From positions 600,501 through 664,500 of the forward strand of contig NC_008570.1 in the NCBI RefSeq assembly GCF_000014805.1: a stretch of DNA of 64,000 nt, given 5' to 3'. A program made the position numbers and the translations under genes. Positions 26,474 through 37,125 of the stretch are shown here, one piece after another. Position 1 is the stretch's first letter, and each line of letters begins with the position of its first letter. The notes beneath the pieces were generated by a model. That model was given only the letters and a program-made list of their open reading frames with translations. It had not been told where the DNA came from and did no database searches. The DNA is from Aeromonas hydrophila subsp. hydrophila ATCC 7966 (GTDB lineage: Bacteria > Pseudomonadota > Gammaproteobacteria > Enterobacterales > Aeromonadaceae).

Positions 26474-29107
26474 TCAACCCGTGTTGCGCATACCTGCGGC
26501 AATACCGGCGATGGTGACCATCAGCGCCTGATCCAGCTCGGGATGCAGGGTTTCGGCATGGTTGCGCGAGCGGCCCAGCAGTTCGACCTGCAGCACGTTG
26601 AGCGGGTCTGTGTAGGGGTTGCGCAGCTTGATGGACTCCTTGATCCAGGGCTGGTCGTCGAGCAAGTCGCCCTGCGGACGCAGCTCCAGCACCACCTGGA
26701 TGGAGTCGGCAAGCTCCTGACGCAGCTGTTTGCCCAGGCCCCACAGCTCCTTGGGCACCAGCCGGGTGTCGTAGTACTCGGCCAGCCAGACGTCAGCCTT
26801 GAGGAACACCATCTCCAGCATCTCGAGGCGGGTGCGGAAGAAGGGCCACTGACGGCTCATCTCTTCCAGCACGCCTTTCTGACCGTCGGCGATGGCTTGC
26901 TGCAGCCCCTTGTGGGCACCGAGCCAGGCCGGCAGCATCAGCCGGTTCTGGGTCCAGGCGAAGATCCAGGGGATGGCGCGCAGGCTCTCGACCCCGCCGT
27001 TGGGCTTGCGTTTGGAGGGGCGCGAGCCGAGCGGCAGCTTGCCGAGCTCCATCTCGGGGGTGGCGGCGCGGAAGTAGGGCACGAAGTCCGGATGACCGCG
27101 CACGATACTGCGGTAGTGATCGCAGGAGACAGAGGCCAACTGCTCCATCACGGCGCGCCAGCACTCCTTGGGCTTGGGCGGTGGCAGCAGGTTCCCCTCC
27201 AGCACGGCGCTGGTGTAGAGGTTGAGGCTCTGGATGGCCACCTTGGGCAGGCCGAATTTGAAGCGGATCATCTCGCCTTGTTCGGTCACCCGCAGGCCAC
27301 CGCGCAGGGATCCCGGCGGTTGCGACAGGATCGCCTGATGGGCAGGAGCACCACCACGGCCGACGGTACCGCCACGGCCATGGAACAGGGTCAGGCGCAG
27401 ATTGTTCGCCTCGGCCAGTGCCACCAGGGATTCCATGGCGGCGTACTGGGCCCAGCCGGCGGCCATCATGCCCGCGTCTTTGGCGGAGTCGGAGTAGCCG
27501 ATCATCACGTACTGACGGCCCTGGATGTAACCGCGATACCAGTCCACCGACAGCAGACGCTCCATCACGGCGGTACCCGCCATCAGGTCTTCCTGGGTCT
27601 CGAACAGCGGGGCGACCGGCATGCGGAACTTGCAGCCGGCCTCTTTCAGCAACAGCTGCACCGCCAGCACGTCGGACGGTGCGCCAGCCATGGAGATGAT
27701 GTAGATGCCGAACGCATCGGGATCGTGCTGGGCGATGACCTTGCAGGTATCCAGGGTCTCGCGGGTCTCGTCGCTCGGCTCCCAGTCGGTCGGGATGAGC
27801 GGGCGGCGGGAGTTCAGTTCGTTGAGCAGGAAGGCTTGCTTGTCATCTTCGCTCCACTCGGCGTAGTCACCCATGCCGAGGTAGCGGGTCAGCTCGGAGA
27901 AGACCTGGCCGTGGCGCTCGCCATCCTGGCGGATGTCCAGCTTGACCAGGTGGATGCCGAAACAGGCCAGCTTGCGCAGCACGTCCAGCAGCATGCCATC
28001 GGCGATGTTGCCCATGCCGCAGGCGTGCAGGGAGTGGTAGCAGAGCTCCAGCGGCTCGCGCAGCTGGGCGGTGGTCTTGACCAGATCCCGGCTCTCGCTC
28101 GCCTGGCCCTGCACCTTAGCGGTGAGGAACTCCTGGGTCTCGCGCAGCTGTTCGCGCAGTTCGCGTACCAGGGCGCGGTAAGGCTCGGGGTGATCGCCGA
28201 CCCGCTCGCGCACGGCGTCGGTGCAGTCGGACATGGAGAGCTCGGAGGTGAGCTCCTTGATGTCCTTGTAGAACAGGCTCACCGCCATCCAGCGGCCCAG
28301 CTCCAGCACTTCGGCGGTCACCTTGGCGGTGACGAAGGGGTTGCCGTCGCGGTCACCGCCCATCCAGGAGGTGAACTTGACCGGCGCGGCATCCAGCGGC
28401 AGCCGCACACCCAGGTGGTGTTGCAGCCGTTCGTCCAGATTGCGCATGAATTCGGGGATGGCCGGCCACAGGCTGTTTTCCACCACGGCGAAGCCCCACT
28501 TGGCTTCGTCTACCGGGGTCGGGCGCTGTTCGCGGATCTCGTTGGTGTGCCAGGCCTGGTTGACCAGCTGTTCGATGCGATTGAGGATCTTGTCCCGCTC
28601 GCGGGGCAGCAAATCGGAGAGCTCCAGCGCCTCGAGGCAGTCGTTGAGCTGCACGTGCTTGTGGATCAGGGTGCGACGGGTCACCTCGGTGGGGTGAGCG
28701 GTCAGCACCAGATCGATGTCCAGCTCGCGCACGGCCTGGATGATGGCTTCCTGCGACAGGTTGGAGGCTTTCAGCTTGTCGAACATCTGCTCGAGCGGAT
28801 CCGGGGTGCAGACCTGCTCTTCGCAGCGACGGGAGATGGTGTGGAACTGTTCGGCCACGTTGGCCAGGTTGAGAAACTGGCTGAAGGCGCGGGCCACCGG
28901 CAGCAGCTCGTCATCGCTCAGGTTGCGCAGGGTATCGAGCAGACGTTCCCGGTCTGTCTCATTGCCTTTGCGGGAGGATTTGGCCAGCTGGCGAATGGTT
29001 TCGATCTTGTCGAGGAAGGCCTGTCCCTGATGATCCTTGATGGACTTGCCCAGCAGTTGACCCAGCATGCCTACGTTGGCGCGTAGTGCGGCGTACTTTT
29101 CGTTCAT
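26474..29107 (-). CDS. ppc: Phosphoenolpyruvate carboxylase
   Basis: Carboxylates phosphoenolpyruvate to oxaloacetate to refill the TCA cycle. The 877-residue product matches the bacterial family length. Visible signatures are [14 protein letters not shown] with the catalytic His, the [15 protein letters not shown] loop, [18 protein letters not shown] and [14 protein letters not shown]. The C-terminal tail ends GMRNTG as is typical. The start ATG at 29105-29107 gives [20 protein letters not shown]. It runs toward metL and stands alone. Confidence 0.97.
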   Translation of the reverse strand: MNEKYAALRANVGMLGQLLGKSIKDHQGQAFLDKIETIRQLAKSSRKGNETDRERLLDTLRNLSDDELLPVARAFSQFLNLANVAEQFHTISRRCEEQVCTPDPLEQMFDKLKASNLSQEAIIQAVRELDIDLVLTAHPTEVTRRTLIHKHVQLNDCLEALELSDLLPRERDKILNRIEQLVNQAWHTNEIREQRPTPVDEAKWGFAVVENSLWPAIPEFMRNLDERLQHHLGVRLPLDAAPVKFTSWMGGDRDGNPFVTAKVTAEVLELGRWMAVSLFYKDIKELTSELSMSDCTDAVRERVGDHPEPYRALVRELREQLRETQEFLTAKVQGQASESRDLVKTTAQLREPLELCYHSLHACGMGNIADGMLLDVLRKLACFGIHLVKLDIRQDGERHGQVFSELTRYLGMGDYAEWSEDDKQAFLLNELNSRRPLIPTDWEPSDETRETLDTCKVIAQHDPDAFGIYIISMAGAPSDVLAVQLLLKEAGCKFRMPVAPLFETQEDLMAGTAVMERLLSVDWYRGYIQGRQYVMIGYSDSAKDAGMMAAGWAQYAAMESLVALAEANNLRLTLFHGRGGTVGRGGAPAHQAILSQPPGSLRGGLRVTEQGEMIRFKFGLPKVAIQSLNLYTSAVLEGNLLPPPKPKECWRAVMEQLASVSCDHYRSIVRGHPDFVPYFRAATPEMELGKLPLGSRPSKRKPNGGVESLRAIPWIFAWTQNRLMLPAWLGAHKGLQQAIADGQKGVLEEMSRQWPFFRTRLEMLEMVFLKADVWLAEYYDTRLVPKELWGLGKQLRQELADSIQVVLELRPQGDLLDDQPWIKESIKLRNPYTDPLNVLQVELLGRSRNHAETLHPELDQALMVTIAGIAAGMRNTG

Positions 29108-29322
29108 TCCACATCCTTATCTTGTTGGTGCCTGACACCCATCCGGGGTGAGAGACGACCTCACTTATTGTTGTGCGATTACAACATATGCTCCGTCATC
29201 TTAGGGTGACAATCTACCCAGATTGTCTGCGCAAGGTCAAATAACAGGCCGATTCAGAACATGTATTTCCATCACCTGTCCCGAGGTGCGATGTCATGTA
29301 ACTTACTTACATTCCCGTCAAT

Positions 29323-30468
29323 TCAGAGACAGAAACGGCGGATCAGGTGCTGCAATACGCGGGTGGTCGGTTTGACGAACGACAGATCCAGATATTCGTC
29401 CGGCTGGTGGGCCTGGGCGATGTGGCCGGGGCCCAGCACTATGGTTTCACAACCGAGCTGCTGGATGAAGGGGGCCTCGGTGCAATAGTTCACGGATTCG
29501 GCGGCCCGGCCGCTCGCCCGCTCGGCCTCGCGCACCAGCTCGGAGTCATCGGCGCAGGCGTAGGCGGGGATCGGCTCGTGCAGGTGCTGCAGGTGCAGGC
29601 AACCCGGCTGGTGGATCTCGATGGGGGAGAGCGCCTCTTTGAGCATGCCCATCAGCTCGTCGGGGCCCACCTGCGGGGTGGGGCGCATGTCGATGTGCAG
29701 TTCGCAGCAGCCGCAGATGCGGTTCGGGCTGTCGCCCCCCTGGATGTATCCCAGATTCAGCGTGGGCTGCGGCACGGCGAATCTGTGGTCGGCGTACTTC
29801 TCCTTCAGGCTGTGCTGCAGCTTGAGCACCTGGCCCATGGCCTGGTGCATGATCTCCAGCGCGTTGACGCCGTTGGCAGGATCCGAGCTGTGACCGCTCC
29901 GGCCCGTGATGCGGATGGCTTCCGACATGTGCCCCTTGTGGGCCACCACCGGCACCAGTCCGGTCGGCTCGCCGATCACCGCGTAGTCGGGTTTGAGTTC
30001 GGCTGCGGCGGCGATGGCGCGGGCCCCCGCCATGGTGGTCTCTTCATCGGCGGTAGCCAGGATGCGCAGCGGCTTGCTGAGCGTCTTGAGATCGATCTCC
30101 TTGAGCGCCTCGACGATAAAGGCGAAGAAGCCCTTCATGTCGATGGTACCGAGGCCATAGAGGCGGTTGCCCTCTTCGGTCACCTTGAAGGGATCCTTGC
30201 GCCAGGCGCCCTCGTCGAACGGCACAGTATCGGTGTGGCCCGCCAGCAGCAGCCCCCCTTCGCCCTGACCTATCGTCGCCACCAGATTGAACTTGCCCGG
30301 CAGATCGGGCAGGGCGGTCACCTCGCACTGAAAACCGAGCTGACCGAACCAGTCGGCCAGCAGCCGGATCACCGCCTCATTGCTCTGATCCCAGCGGGGA
30401 TCCGTGCTGCTGATGGACGGAATCGCAATAATATTCTTGTAGAGTGAAAAAAAATCCAGATTGGCCAC
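29323..30468 (-). CDS. argE: N-acetylornithine deacetylase
   Basis: A cytoplasmic M20-family zinc enzyme that deacetylates N-acetylornithine to ornithine. The 381-residue product has [14 protein letters not shown] and the metal-binding GTIDMKGF and [12 protein letters not shown] segments. A GTG at 30466-30468 is taken as the start because AGGAGG lies five bases upstream and the product then begins like other ArgE proteins ([19 protein letters not shown]). The open frame extends 17 codons further with no ribosome site. Divergent argCBFGH lies across a 268-bp gap that likely carries shared ArgR control; ARG boxes were not clear by eye. Confidence 0.94.
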   Translation of the reverse strand: MANLDFFSLYKNIIAIPSISSTDPRWDQSNEAVIRLLADWFGQLGFQCEVTALPDLPGKFNLVATIGQGEGGLLLAGHTDTVPFDEGAWRKDPFKVTEEGNRLYGLGTIDMKGFFAFIVEALKEIDLKTLSKPLRILATADEETTMAGARAIAAAAELKPDYAVIGEPTGLVPVVAHKGHMSEAIRITGRSGHSSDPANGVNALEIMHQAMGQVLKLQHSLKEKYADHRFAVPQPTLNLGYIQGGDSPNRICGCCELHIDMRPTPQVGPDELMGMLKEALSPIEIHQPGCLHLQHLHEPIPAYACADDSELVREAERASGRAAESVNYCTEAPFIQQLGCETIVLGPGHIAQAHQPDEYLDLSFVKPTTRVLQHLIRRFCL

Positions 30469-30736
30469 CTGCTCCTCCTTGCTTCCCCGGAATGTTTCTG
30501 TTAGAAAATACAAATGCAAAGTGAGTGCATGAATATTCTGTAAGTTTGCCTGAATACGTGGCTCATCGACAAGGCTTCTAGTTGTAAGGGAAAGTTAATG
30601 TTCTGTCACCTGATCTATAACCGACGACACACACCCGCCTGAATTGCCCCTCCGCACTCGTGCATGGGGCATCGAACCCCCTTGTGCACCGCAGCACCAT
30701 GCTGTGAATCTCGAACTCTGACTTGGAATACTCAAC

Positions 30737-31744
30737 ATGCTTAACACCGTTATCGTCGGTGCCAGTGGCTACGCGGGAGCCGAGCTGGCCGCCCTGGTCC
30801 AGAACCATCCACAACTCAAGCTGTTCGGCCTCTATGTTTCCGCCGGCAGCCAGGACGCCCACAAGCGTTTCTCTTCTCTGCATCCCCAGTGGGTCGGCGC
30901 GCTCGATCAGCCGCTGCTGCCGCTGGACGAGGATGGCATGACCCGGATCCTGACCCAGGCCGATCTGGTGCTGCTGGCCACCGCCCACGAGGTGAGCGCC
31001 ACGCTGGCACCCAAGTTCCTCGCCAAGGGGCTGCCGGTGTTCGATCTCTCCGGTGCCTTCCGGGTCAGGGATCAGCAGTTTTACGCCTCCTACTACGGCT
31101 TCACCCACGACAGTGAGCAGTGGCTGGATCAGGCCGCCTACGGCCTGGCCGAGTGGAATGCCGAAGCGGTCAAGGCGGCCCAGCTGATTGCCGTGCCAGG
31201 TTGCTACCCGACCGCCTCCCTCTGCGCCCTCAAGCCGCTGCAGCAGGCAGGACTGATTGCCAAGGGGTGGCAGCCCATCATCAACGCCGTCTCCGGGGTC
31301 TCCGGTGCCGGTCGCAAGGCGGCCATCAACACCAGCTTCTGCGAGGTGAGCCTCAATCCCTACGGCACCTTCAATCACAGGCATCAGCCGGAGATCAGCC
31401 ACCACCTCGGCAAGGAGGTGCTGTTCCAGCCCCACCTTGGCAACTATGTGCGCGGCATCCTGGCCACCATCTATGTGCAGCTGGCGGATGGCGTGACGCC
31501 GACCCAGGTGGACCAGGCCTACCTCAAGGCCTACGAGGGCAAGCCGCTGGTGCGCCTGACCGGCCAGATGCCCTCCATCCGTGGTGTCGCGGGCACCCCG
31601 TACTGCGACCTCGCCTGGCAACAGCAGGGCAACATGCTGGTGGTGGTTTGTGCCATCGACAACCTGCTCAAGGGCGCCGCCTCCCAGGCCATGCAGTGCA
31701 TAAATATCAAATTCGGATTTGAACCGGCCACCGGCCTGATTTAA
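30737..31744 (+). CDS. argC: N-acetyl-gamma-glutamyl-phosphate reductase
   Basis: Reduces N-acetylglutamyl phosphate to the semialdehyde with NADPH. The 335-residue product starts [20 protein letters not shown], the Rossmann motif, and has the catalytic cysteine in [27 protein letters not shown] and [15 protein letters not shown] are family-typical. It is the first gene of argCBFGH and argB follows after 23 bp. Confidence 0.96.
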   Translation: MLNTVIVGASGYAGAELAALVQNHPQLKLFGLYVSAGSQDAHKRFSSLHPQWVGALDQPLLPLDEDGMTRILTQADLVLLATAHEVSATLAPKFLAKGLPVFDLSGAFRVRDQQFYASYYGFTHDSEQWLDQAAYGLAEWNAEAVKAAQLIAVPGCYPTASLCALKPLQQAGLIAKGWQPIINAVSGVSGAGRKAAINTSFCEVSLNPYGTFNHRHQPEISHHLGKEVLFQPHLGNYVRGILATIYVQLADGVTPTQVDQAYLKAYEGKPLVRLTGQMPSIRGVAGTPYCDLAWQQQGNMLVVVCAIDNLLKGAASQAMQCINIKFGFEPATGLI

Positions 31745-31767
31745 GGACTCAAGGAAGGATCACAACG

Positions 31768-32547
31768 ATGGACAAGCAGACTCTGGTAATCAAGTTGGGT
31801 GGCGCACTGATCGAAAACGACGAGGCGCTGACCGCCCTGTTCGCCACCCTCAAGACCTTTCTGGACGAGCAGCACAGACCCCTGGTGCTGGTGCACGGCG
31901 GCGGCTGCCTGGTGGATGACCTGCTCAAGGGGCTGGGTCTCACCTCCACCAAGAAGAACGGTCTGCGGGTGACCCCGTTCGAGCAGATCCCCTTCATCGC
32001 CGGCGCGCTGGCCGGTACCGCCAACAAGATGATGATGGCCAAGGCCATCGCCACCGACATTCCGGCGGTGGGGCTCTGTCTGGCGGACGGCGGTCTGTGC
32101 CAGGTGACCCAGCTCGACCCGGCACTCGGCGCCGTGGGTGACTGCCAACCGGGCAACCCGGCGCTGGTGACCGGCATCCTGGGGCAGGGCTTCCTGCCGG
32201 TGGTGAGCTCCATCGGCATCACGGCCCAGGGGCAGCTGATGAACGTCAACGCGGATCAGGCGGCTACCGCAATTGCCGAGGCGCTGGGCGCCGACCTGGT
32301 GATGCTCTCCGACGTGAGCGGCATCCTGGATGGCAAGGGCAAGCTGGTGCCTCAGCTCGACAAGGTGACCGCGCTGGATCTGATGGAGAAGGGGGTGATC
32401 AGCGACGGCATGGCGGTCAAGGTGAAAGCCGCCCTGCATGCTGCCGAGACCCTGGGCAAGCCGGTCTGTGTCGCCAGCTGGCGCTACCCGGATCAGCTGC
32501 TCAAGCTGCTGGCTGGCGGCGCGGTCGGCACCCAAGTGGCTATTTGA
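31768..32547 (+). CDS. argB: Acetylglutamate kinase
   Basis: Phosphorylates N-acetylglutamate, the second step of arginine synthesis. The 259-residue amino-acid kinase has LVIKLGGALIEN at the N-terminus, VLVHGGGCLVDDLL, and LVMLSDVSGILDGKG toward the C-terminus. The short form without an N-terminal extension is the enterobacterial type, generally not arginine-inhibited. argF follows after 25 bp. Confidence 0.95.
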   Translation: MDKQTLVIKLGGALIENDEALTALFATLKTFLDEQHRPLVLVHGGGCLVDDLLKGLGLTSTKKNGLRVTPFEQIPFIAGALAGTANKMMMAKAIATDIPAVGLCLADGGLCQVTQLDPALGAVGDCQPGNPALVTGILGQGFLPVVSSIGITAQGQLMNVNADQAATAIAEALGADLVMLSDVSGILDGKGKLVPQLDKVTALDLMEKGVISDGMAVKVKAALHAAETLGKPVCVASWRYPDQLLKLLAGGAVGTQVAI

Positions 32548-32572
32548 TCTCCACCGGAGCAAGGAACATCCG

Positions 32573-33484
32573 ATGCAACATCTTCTGAAAGACAGTGATC
32601 TGAACAAAGCCCAGATTGAAGCGCTGATTGCCCTGGGCAAAGCGGTCAAGGCCGATCCGAAAAAGTACGGCCAGGCACTGGCGGGCAAGAGCGTGGTGAC
32701 CCTGTTCGAGAAACCCTCCCTGCGCACCCGGGTCACCTTCGACATCGGCATCGCCAAGCTGGGCGGCCACAGCGTCTATCTGGATCAGCAGAACGGCGCG
32801 CTGGGCAAGCGCGAATCGGTGCAGGACTTTGCCGCCAACCTGTCGCGCTGGTGTGATGCCATCGTCGCCCGGGTGTTCGATCACCAGACTCTGGTCGAGC
32901 TGGCGGAGCACGGCACAGTGCCGGTGGTGAACAGCCTGTGCAACCTCTACCACCCCTGCCAGGGGCTGGCGGACTTCATGACCATCAGCGAACACTACGG
33001 CGATCTGTCGAAGGTGAAGCTGGCTTATCTCGGCGATGGCAACAACGTCAGCCACTCCCTGCTGCTGCTGGGGGCGACCCTCGGCACCAACGTGACCCTG
33101 GTCTGCCCGAAAGGCCACGGCCCGGATACCCAGATCTTCCTGCAGGCCCAGGCGCTGGCGGCCCAGTCCGGTGCGACCATCCACATCAGCGATGACGTGG
33201 CGGCCATCGAAGGCTTTGACGTGGCCTACACGGATACCTGGGTCTCCATGGGTGACAACACGCCAATGGAGCAGGTAAAAGATATCTTTATGCCTTATCA
33301 GATCAACCAGGCCCTGCTCGACCGCACCGGCATCCAGCATGTGCTGCACTGTCAGCCGGCGCACCGGGAGCTGGAGATCACCTCTCAGGTCATGGACGGG
33401 CCTGGCTCCCTCATCATGGACGAGGCAGAAAACCGGATGCATATCCAGAACGCCGTACTGCTGACCCTGCTTGGGCACAAATAA
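32573..33484 (+). CDS. argF: Ornithine carbamoyltransferase
   Basis: Transfers a carbamoyl group to ornithine to give citrulline. The 303-residue product has the carbamoyl-phosphate site as SLRTR (residues 49-53, usually STRTR), NLYHPCQGLADF with the HPCQ motif, and YTDTWVSMGD. The ornithine-site HCLP motif reads HCQPAH here (residues 259-264). These departures could mark a divergent subgroup or altered substrate choice, but position between argB and argG fits ordinary ArgF. The ATG at 32573 is chosen; the open frame extends back into argB. Confidence 0.9.
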   Translation: MQHLLKDSDLNKAQIEALIALGKAVKADPKKYGQALAGKSVVTLFEKPSLRTRVTFDIGIAKLGGHSVYLDQQNGALGKRESVQDFAANLSRWCDAIVARVFDHQTLVELAEHGTVPVVNSLCNLYHPCQGLADFMTISEHYGDLSKVKLAYLGDGNNVSHSLLLLGATLGTNVTLVCPKGHGPDTQIFLQAQALAAQSGATIHISDDVAAIEGFDVAYTDTWVSMGDNTPMEQVKDIFMPYQINQALLDRTGIQHVLHCQPAHRELEITSQVMDGPGSLIMDEAENRMHIQNAVLLTLLGHK

Positions 33485-33538
33485 CGGCAACCGACCCCAA
33501 ATAACACCCTTTTATCGAATCATCATGGAGAGAAGTAA

Positions 33539-34774
33539 ATGAGCGGAATCAACAAGATCGTACTGGCTTACTCGGGCGGACTGGATACCTCGGCCATCAT
33601 TCCCTGGCTGAAGGAAAACTATGATGCGGAGATCATCGCCTTCGTCGCCGATGTCGGTCAGGAGCGTGACGATCTGGAAGGGATCGAGCAAAAAGCCATC
33701 GCCTCCGGCGCCACCAAGTGCATCGTCAAGGATCTGCGGGAAGAGTTCGTCAAAGAGTACGTCTACCCGACCCTGAAGACCGGCGCCGTCTATGAGGGCA
33801 CCTACCTGCTGGGTACCTCCATGGCCCGTCCGGTGATCGCCAAGGCGATGGTCGAGGCGGCGCTGGCGGAAGGGGCCGATGCCATCTCCCACGGTTGCAC
33901 CGGCAAGGGCAACGATCAGGTGCGTTTCGAAGGTGCAGTCGCCGCGCTGGCGCCCCAGCTGAAAGTGATCGCCCCCTGGCGTCTGTGGGACATGCGCTCC
34001 CGGGAAGATCTGCTGGCCTACCTGGAGACCCGCAACATCCCCTGCAAGGCGACCCTGAAGAAGATCTACAGCCGCGACGCCAACGCCTGGCACATCTCCA
34101 CCGAGGGTGGCGAGCTGGAGAGTACCTGGAACGAGCCGTCCGAAGCGGTCTGGCAGTGGACCGTACCGGCCGAGCAGGCACCGGATCAGCCGGAGTACGT
34201 CAAGCTGACCGTGGCTCAGGGTGAAGTGGTGGCCGTTGACGACCAGCCGCTCAGTCCGCACCAGATCCTGACCACCCTGAACGAGCGTGCCGGCAAGCAC
34301 GGCGTGGGCCGCATCGACATCACCGAAAACCGGATGGTGGGCATGAAGTCCCGTGGCTGTTACGAGACCCCGGGCGGTACCGTGATGGTCGCCGCACTGC
34401 GCGCCGTGGAAGAGCTGGTCTTGGATCGCCCGACCCGCGCCTGGCGGGAAAAGCTGGGTGCCGAGTTCTCCCACCTGGTCTATGACGGTCGCTGGTTCAC
34501 CCCGCTGTGCAAGGCCATTGTCGCCTCTGCCAACGCCATCGCCGAAGATCTCGACGGTGAAGTGGTGCTGAAAATGTACAAGGGTCAGGTCACCGCGGTG
34601 CAGAAGAAGTCGCCGAACAGCCTCTACTCCGAAGACTTCGCCACCTTCGGCGCCGACGAAGTGTACGACCAGAGTCATGCCGAAGGCTTTATCCGTCTCT
34701 ACACCCTGGCGAGCCGGATCCGCGCCATGAAGGAGCAGCATCAGGCCATCGGTGGCGATCACACTCACGGCTAA
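33539..34774 (+). CDS. argG: Argininosuccinate synthase
   Basis: Condenses citrulline and aspartate with ATP. The 411-residue product starts with the P-loop-type [17 protein letters not shown], then [13 protein letters not shown] and the C-terminal [13 protein letters not shown]. It is the shorter type common outside E. coli (whose ArgG is about 447 residues). GGAGAGAAGTAA precedes the ATG. A 209-bp gap with hairpins lies before argH. Confidence 0.96.
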   Translation: MSGINKIVLAYSGGLDTSAIIPWLKENYDAEIIAFVADVGQERDDLEGIEQKAIASGATKCIVKDLREEFVKEYVYPTLKTGAVYEGTYLLGTSMARPVIAKAMVEAALAEGADAISHGCTGKGNDQVRFEGAVAALAPQLKVIAPWRLWDMRSREDLLAYLETRNIPCKATLKKIYSRDANAWHISTEGGELESTWNEPSEAVWQWTVPAEQAPDQPEYVKLTVAQGEVVAVDDQPLSPHQILTTLNERAGKHGVGRIDITENRMVGMKSRGCYETPGGTVMVAALRAVEELVLDRPTRAWREKLGAEFSHLVYDGRWFTPLCKAIVASANAIAEDLDGEVVLKMYKGQVTAVQKKSPNSLYSEDFATFGADEVYDQSHAEGFIRLYTLASRIRAMKEQHQAIGGDHTHG

Positions 34775-34802
34775 GCAAGCGCGATAACCCGTTGATTCCG
34801 TT

Positions 34803-34850
34803 GAGGGGGCATGGCCCCCTCTTCCATAGGTCGAGGGCATGGCCCCTGAT
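34803..34850 (+). repeat. Hairpin and partial duplicate in the argG/argH gap
   Basis: GAGGGGGCATGGCCCCCTC (34803-34821) is a perfect 8-bp stem with an ATG loop. A second, imperfect copy (GAGGGCATGGCCCCT) follows about 30 bp on. It could attenuate transcription between argG and argH or be a small dispersed repeat. Confidence 0.5.
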
Positions 34851-34983
34851 CCATCATCGGCGGTGTGACAAGAGCGGCAGCGCCCCGGCCGCTTCTGTGA
34901 GATAACAGGCTCGCAGAAAAACAGGGCACGATTTCAAGCTCGGTGGCCAGGGCGCCGCCGACAACGCATTCAAGGAGAGCAGT

Positions 34984-36369
34984 ATGGCACTTTGGGGTGG
35001 ACGCTTCAGTCAGGGAGCCGATAGCCGGTTCAAGCAGTTCAACGATTCGCTGCGGTTCGATTACCGGCTGGCGGAGCAGGATATTCAAGGCTCCATGGCC
35101 TGGGCCAAAGCGCTGGTCAAGGTGGGCGTGTTGACCGCCGATGAGCAGGGCAAGTTGCAGCAGGCGATGGAAGTGCTGCTCGCTTCGGTGCAGCAGGATC
35201 CTCAGCAGATCCTGATCTCGGATGCGGAAGACATTCACTCCTGGGTTGAGAGTGCGCTTATCGCCGCCGTCGGCGATCTCGGCAAGAAGCTGCACACCGG
35301 CCGCTCGCGCAACGATCAGGTCGCCACCGACCTGAAACTCTGGTGCAAGGCGCAGGGCGAGCTGCTGCTCGGCTCCATCACCGCCCTGCAACAGGGGCTG
35401 GTGGCCTCTGCCCGTGCCAATCAGGCTGCCGTGCTGCCGGGTTACACCCACCTGCAGCGGGCCCAGCCGGTCACCTACGCCCACTGGGCGCTGGCCTATG
35501 TGGAGATGCTGGAGCGGGATTACTCCCGGCTGCAGGATGCCCTCAAGCGCCTCGACACCAGCCCGCTCGGCTGCGGCGCGCTGGCGGGTACCGCCTACGC
35601 CATCGACCGCGAAGCCCTGGCGCTCGATATGGGTTTTGCCGGCGCCACCCGCAACAGCCTGGATTCGGTCTCCGATCGGGATCACGTGGTGGAGCTGATG
35701 CACGTCGCGTCCCTCTCCATGACCCACCTGTCGCGCTTTGCCGAAGACCTCATCTTCTACAACACAGGTGAAGCCGGTTTTGTGGAGCTCTCCGATGCGG
35801 TCACTTCCGGCTCGTCGCTGATGCCGCAGAAGAAGAACCCGGATGCGCTGGAGCTGATCCGTGGCAAGACCGGCCGGGTGGTCGGCGCCCAGATGGGCAT
35901 GCTGATGAGCCTCAAGGCGCTGCCGCTGGCCTACAACAAGGACATGCAGGAAGACAAAGAGGGGCTGTTCGATGCCCTCGACACCTGGCACGACTGCCTC
36001 GATATGGCGGCGCTGGTGCTGATCGATCTGAAGGTCAATGGCGAGCGCACCATGGCGGCGGCCCAGGGCGGCTACGCCAACGCCACCGAGCTGGCGGATT
36101 ATCTGGTGGCCAAGGGCATTCCGTTCCGCGAGGCGCACCATATCGTCGGCGAGACCGTGGTCTACGCGATCCAGGTGAAGAAGCCGCTGGAGGAGCTGAC
36201 CATCGGCGAGTTCCAGCGTTTCAGCCCGGTGATCGAGTTCGACGTCTACCCCAATCTGGAACTGGAAGCGACCTTGGCCAAGCGGGTCGCCAAAGGCGGT
36301 GTCGCCCGGGAGCAGGTTGAGGCAGCCCTCATTGCCGCCGAAACCTGGCTGGCCAAACGAGCTGGTTAA
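34984..36369 (+). CDS. argH: Argininosuccinate lyase
   Basis: Splits argininosuccinate into arginine and fumarate, the last step of the pathway. The 461-residue product has [33 protein letters not shown], and the fumarase-superfamily signature [16 protein letters not shown] with the catalytic Ser loop. AAGGAGAGCAGT precedes the ATG. It ends the arg cluster at a strong terminator, after which base composition drops sharply. Confidence 0.96.
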   Translation: MALWGGRFSQGADSRFKQFNDSLRFDYRLAEQDIQGSMAWAKALVKVGVLTADEQGKLQQAMEVLLASVQQDPQQILISDAEDIHSWVESALIAAVGDLGKKLHTGRSRNDQVATDLKLWCKAQGELLLGSITALQQGLVASARANQAAVLPGYTHLQRAQPVTYAHWALAYVEMLERDYSRLQDALKRLDTSPLGCGALAGTAYAIDREALALDMGFAGATRNSLDSVSDRDHVVELMHVASLSMTHLSRFAEDLIFYNTGEAGFVELSDAVTSGSSLMPQKKNPDALELIRGKTGRVVGAQMGMLMSLKALPLAYNKDMQEDKEGLFDALDTWHDCLDMAALVLIDLKVNGERTMAAAQGGYANATELADYLVAKGIPFREAHHIVGETVVYAIQVKKPLEELTIGEFQRFSPVIEFDVYPNLELEATLAKRVAKGGVAREQVEAALIAAETWLAKRAG

Positions 36370-36400
36370 TCCCATCGGCTTGTCATTAGAATAAGAACAA

Positions 36401-36431
36401 AAAACGGCAACCGATGTTGCCGTTTTATTCA
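36401..36431 (+). terminator. Terminator of the arg operon
   Basis: An 11-bp stem (36401-36411 with 36416-36426), 4-base loop, then TTATTC. Confidence 0.85.
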
Positions 36432-36489
36432 ATTTACCGACATTAACTCAGATAAACTTGAGTTTTATGCATACATAAATATAGATTTA

Positions 36490-37125
36490 TTAATCTCTAT
36501 CGTTATCATTTGCTTTTATATAACCCAAGCTTTCCAATCTTATTTTCATCGATTTTTCAGAAACCAAAAATTTTTTTGATAAGATTTTTATGAGATAATC
36601 AACGGAGACCTTCTCTTTTTTTTCTTTCAGTATAGTAACTAAATTACTTAGCTCCCTACTAATTAATTGAGGTGGCATTAATAACTGTGCAGCAAAACGG
36701 TCAGCTTTAGTTTCCTTATGACTTTTCAAAGCCCCACGATTGAATGCAACGTCAACAATCATATCTTCCTCTAAATTATCAATATTAGGAATTATGTCAT
36801 TAAACAGATGACCAACTTCATGAGCCAAAGTAAACCGCTGCCTAGTTAAAACCTCAGTTGGATTAACCCAGATGTCTATCTTATCTACTAATCCGCTTTC
36901 ATCTTTTTTTATTTTCAAAAAGCCAGAAACAAATAAATCATTCAAGTCAAAATCAGATAGCAAATTAACTTTTTCAATTTTCCTGGCAATATCCTTAATA
37001 TCAATAGGGAGTTCTAAGTAATTGACATCTCCATATATGGCATACAAAAGCTCAGCTGCTGAGCTGATTCCTTTTGCATCAGCCAACGAGATAATATTTT
37101 TCCTATTATCGATGGCAAATGTCAT
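36490..37125 (-). CDS. ImmA/IrrE-family metallo-endopeptidase
   Basis: A 211-residue cytoplasmic protein with the zinc motif HEVGH (residues 102-106) in RQRFTLAHEVGHLFND and a downstream acidic segment, KETKADRFAAQLLMPP, carrying the likely third ligand. This pattern defines the ImmA/IrrE group, which often cleaves a repressor or toxin-linked partner in mobile elements. The gene is far more AT-rich than its neighbours, suggesting transfer. Its ATG overlaps the stop of the upstream coiled-coil gene by four bases (ATGA), so the two form a tight operon. No ImmR-type HTH repressor is encoded beside it. Confidence 0.8.
   Translation of the reverse strand: MTFAIDNRKNIISLADAKGISSAAELLYAIYGDVNYLELPIDIKDIARKIEKVNLLSDFDLNDLFVSGFLKIKKDESGLVDKIDIWVNPTEVLTRQRFTLAHEVGHLFNDIIPNIDNLEEDMIVDVAFNRGALKSHKETKADRFAAQLLMPPQLISRELSNLVTILKEKKEKVSVDYLIKILSKKFLVSEKSMKIRLESLGYIKANDNDRD

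Noticed and set aside
26543..29086. 847-codon plus-strand frame opposite ppc
   Set aside because: The minus strand encodes unmistakable PEP carboxylase; the plus frame has no family motifs and His/Gln-rich shadow composition.
30469..30736. Clear ARG boxes in the argE/argC gap
   Set aside because: TGAATATTC-like pieces occur near 30530, but no pair of 18-bp boxes matched the consensus well enough to annotate.
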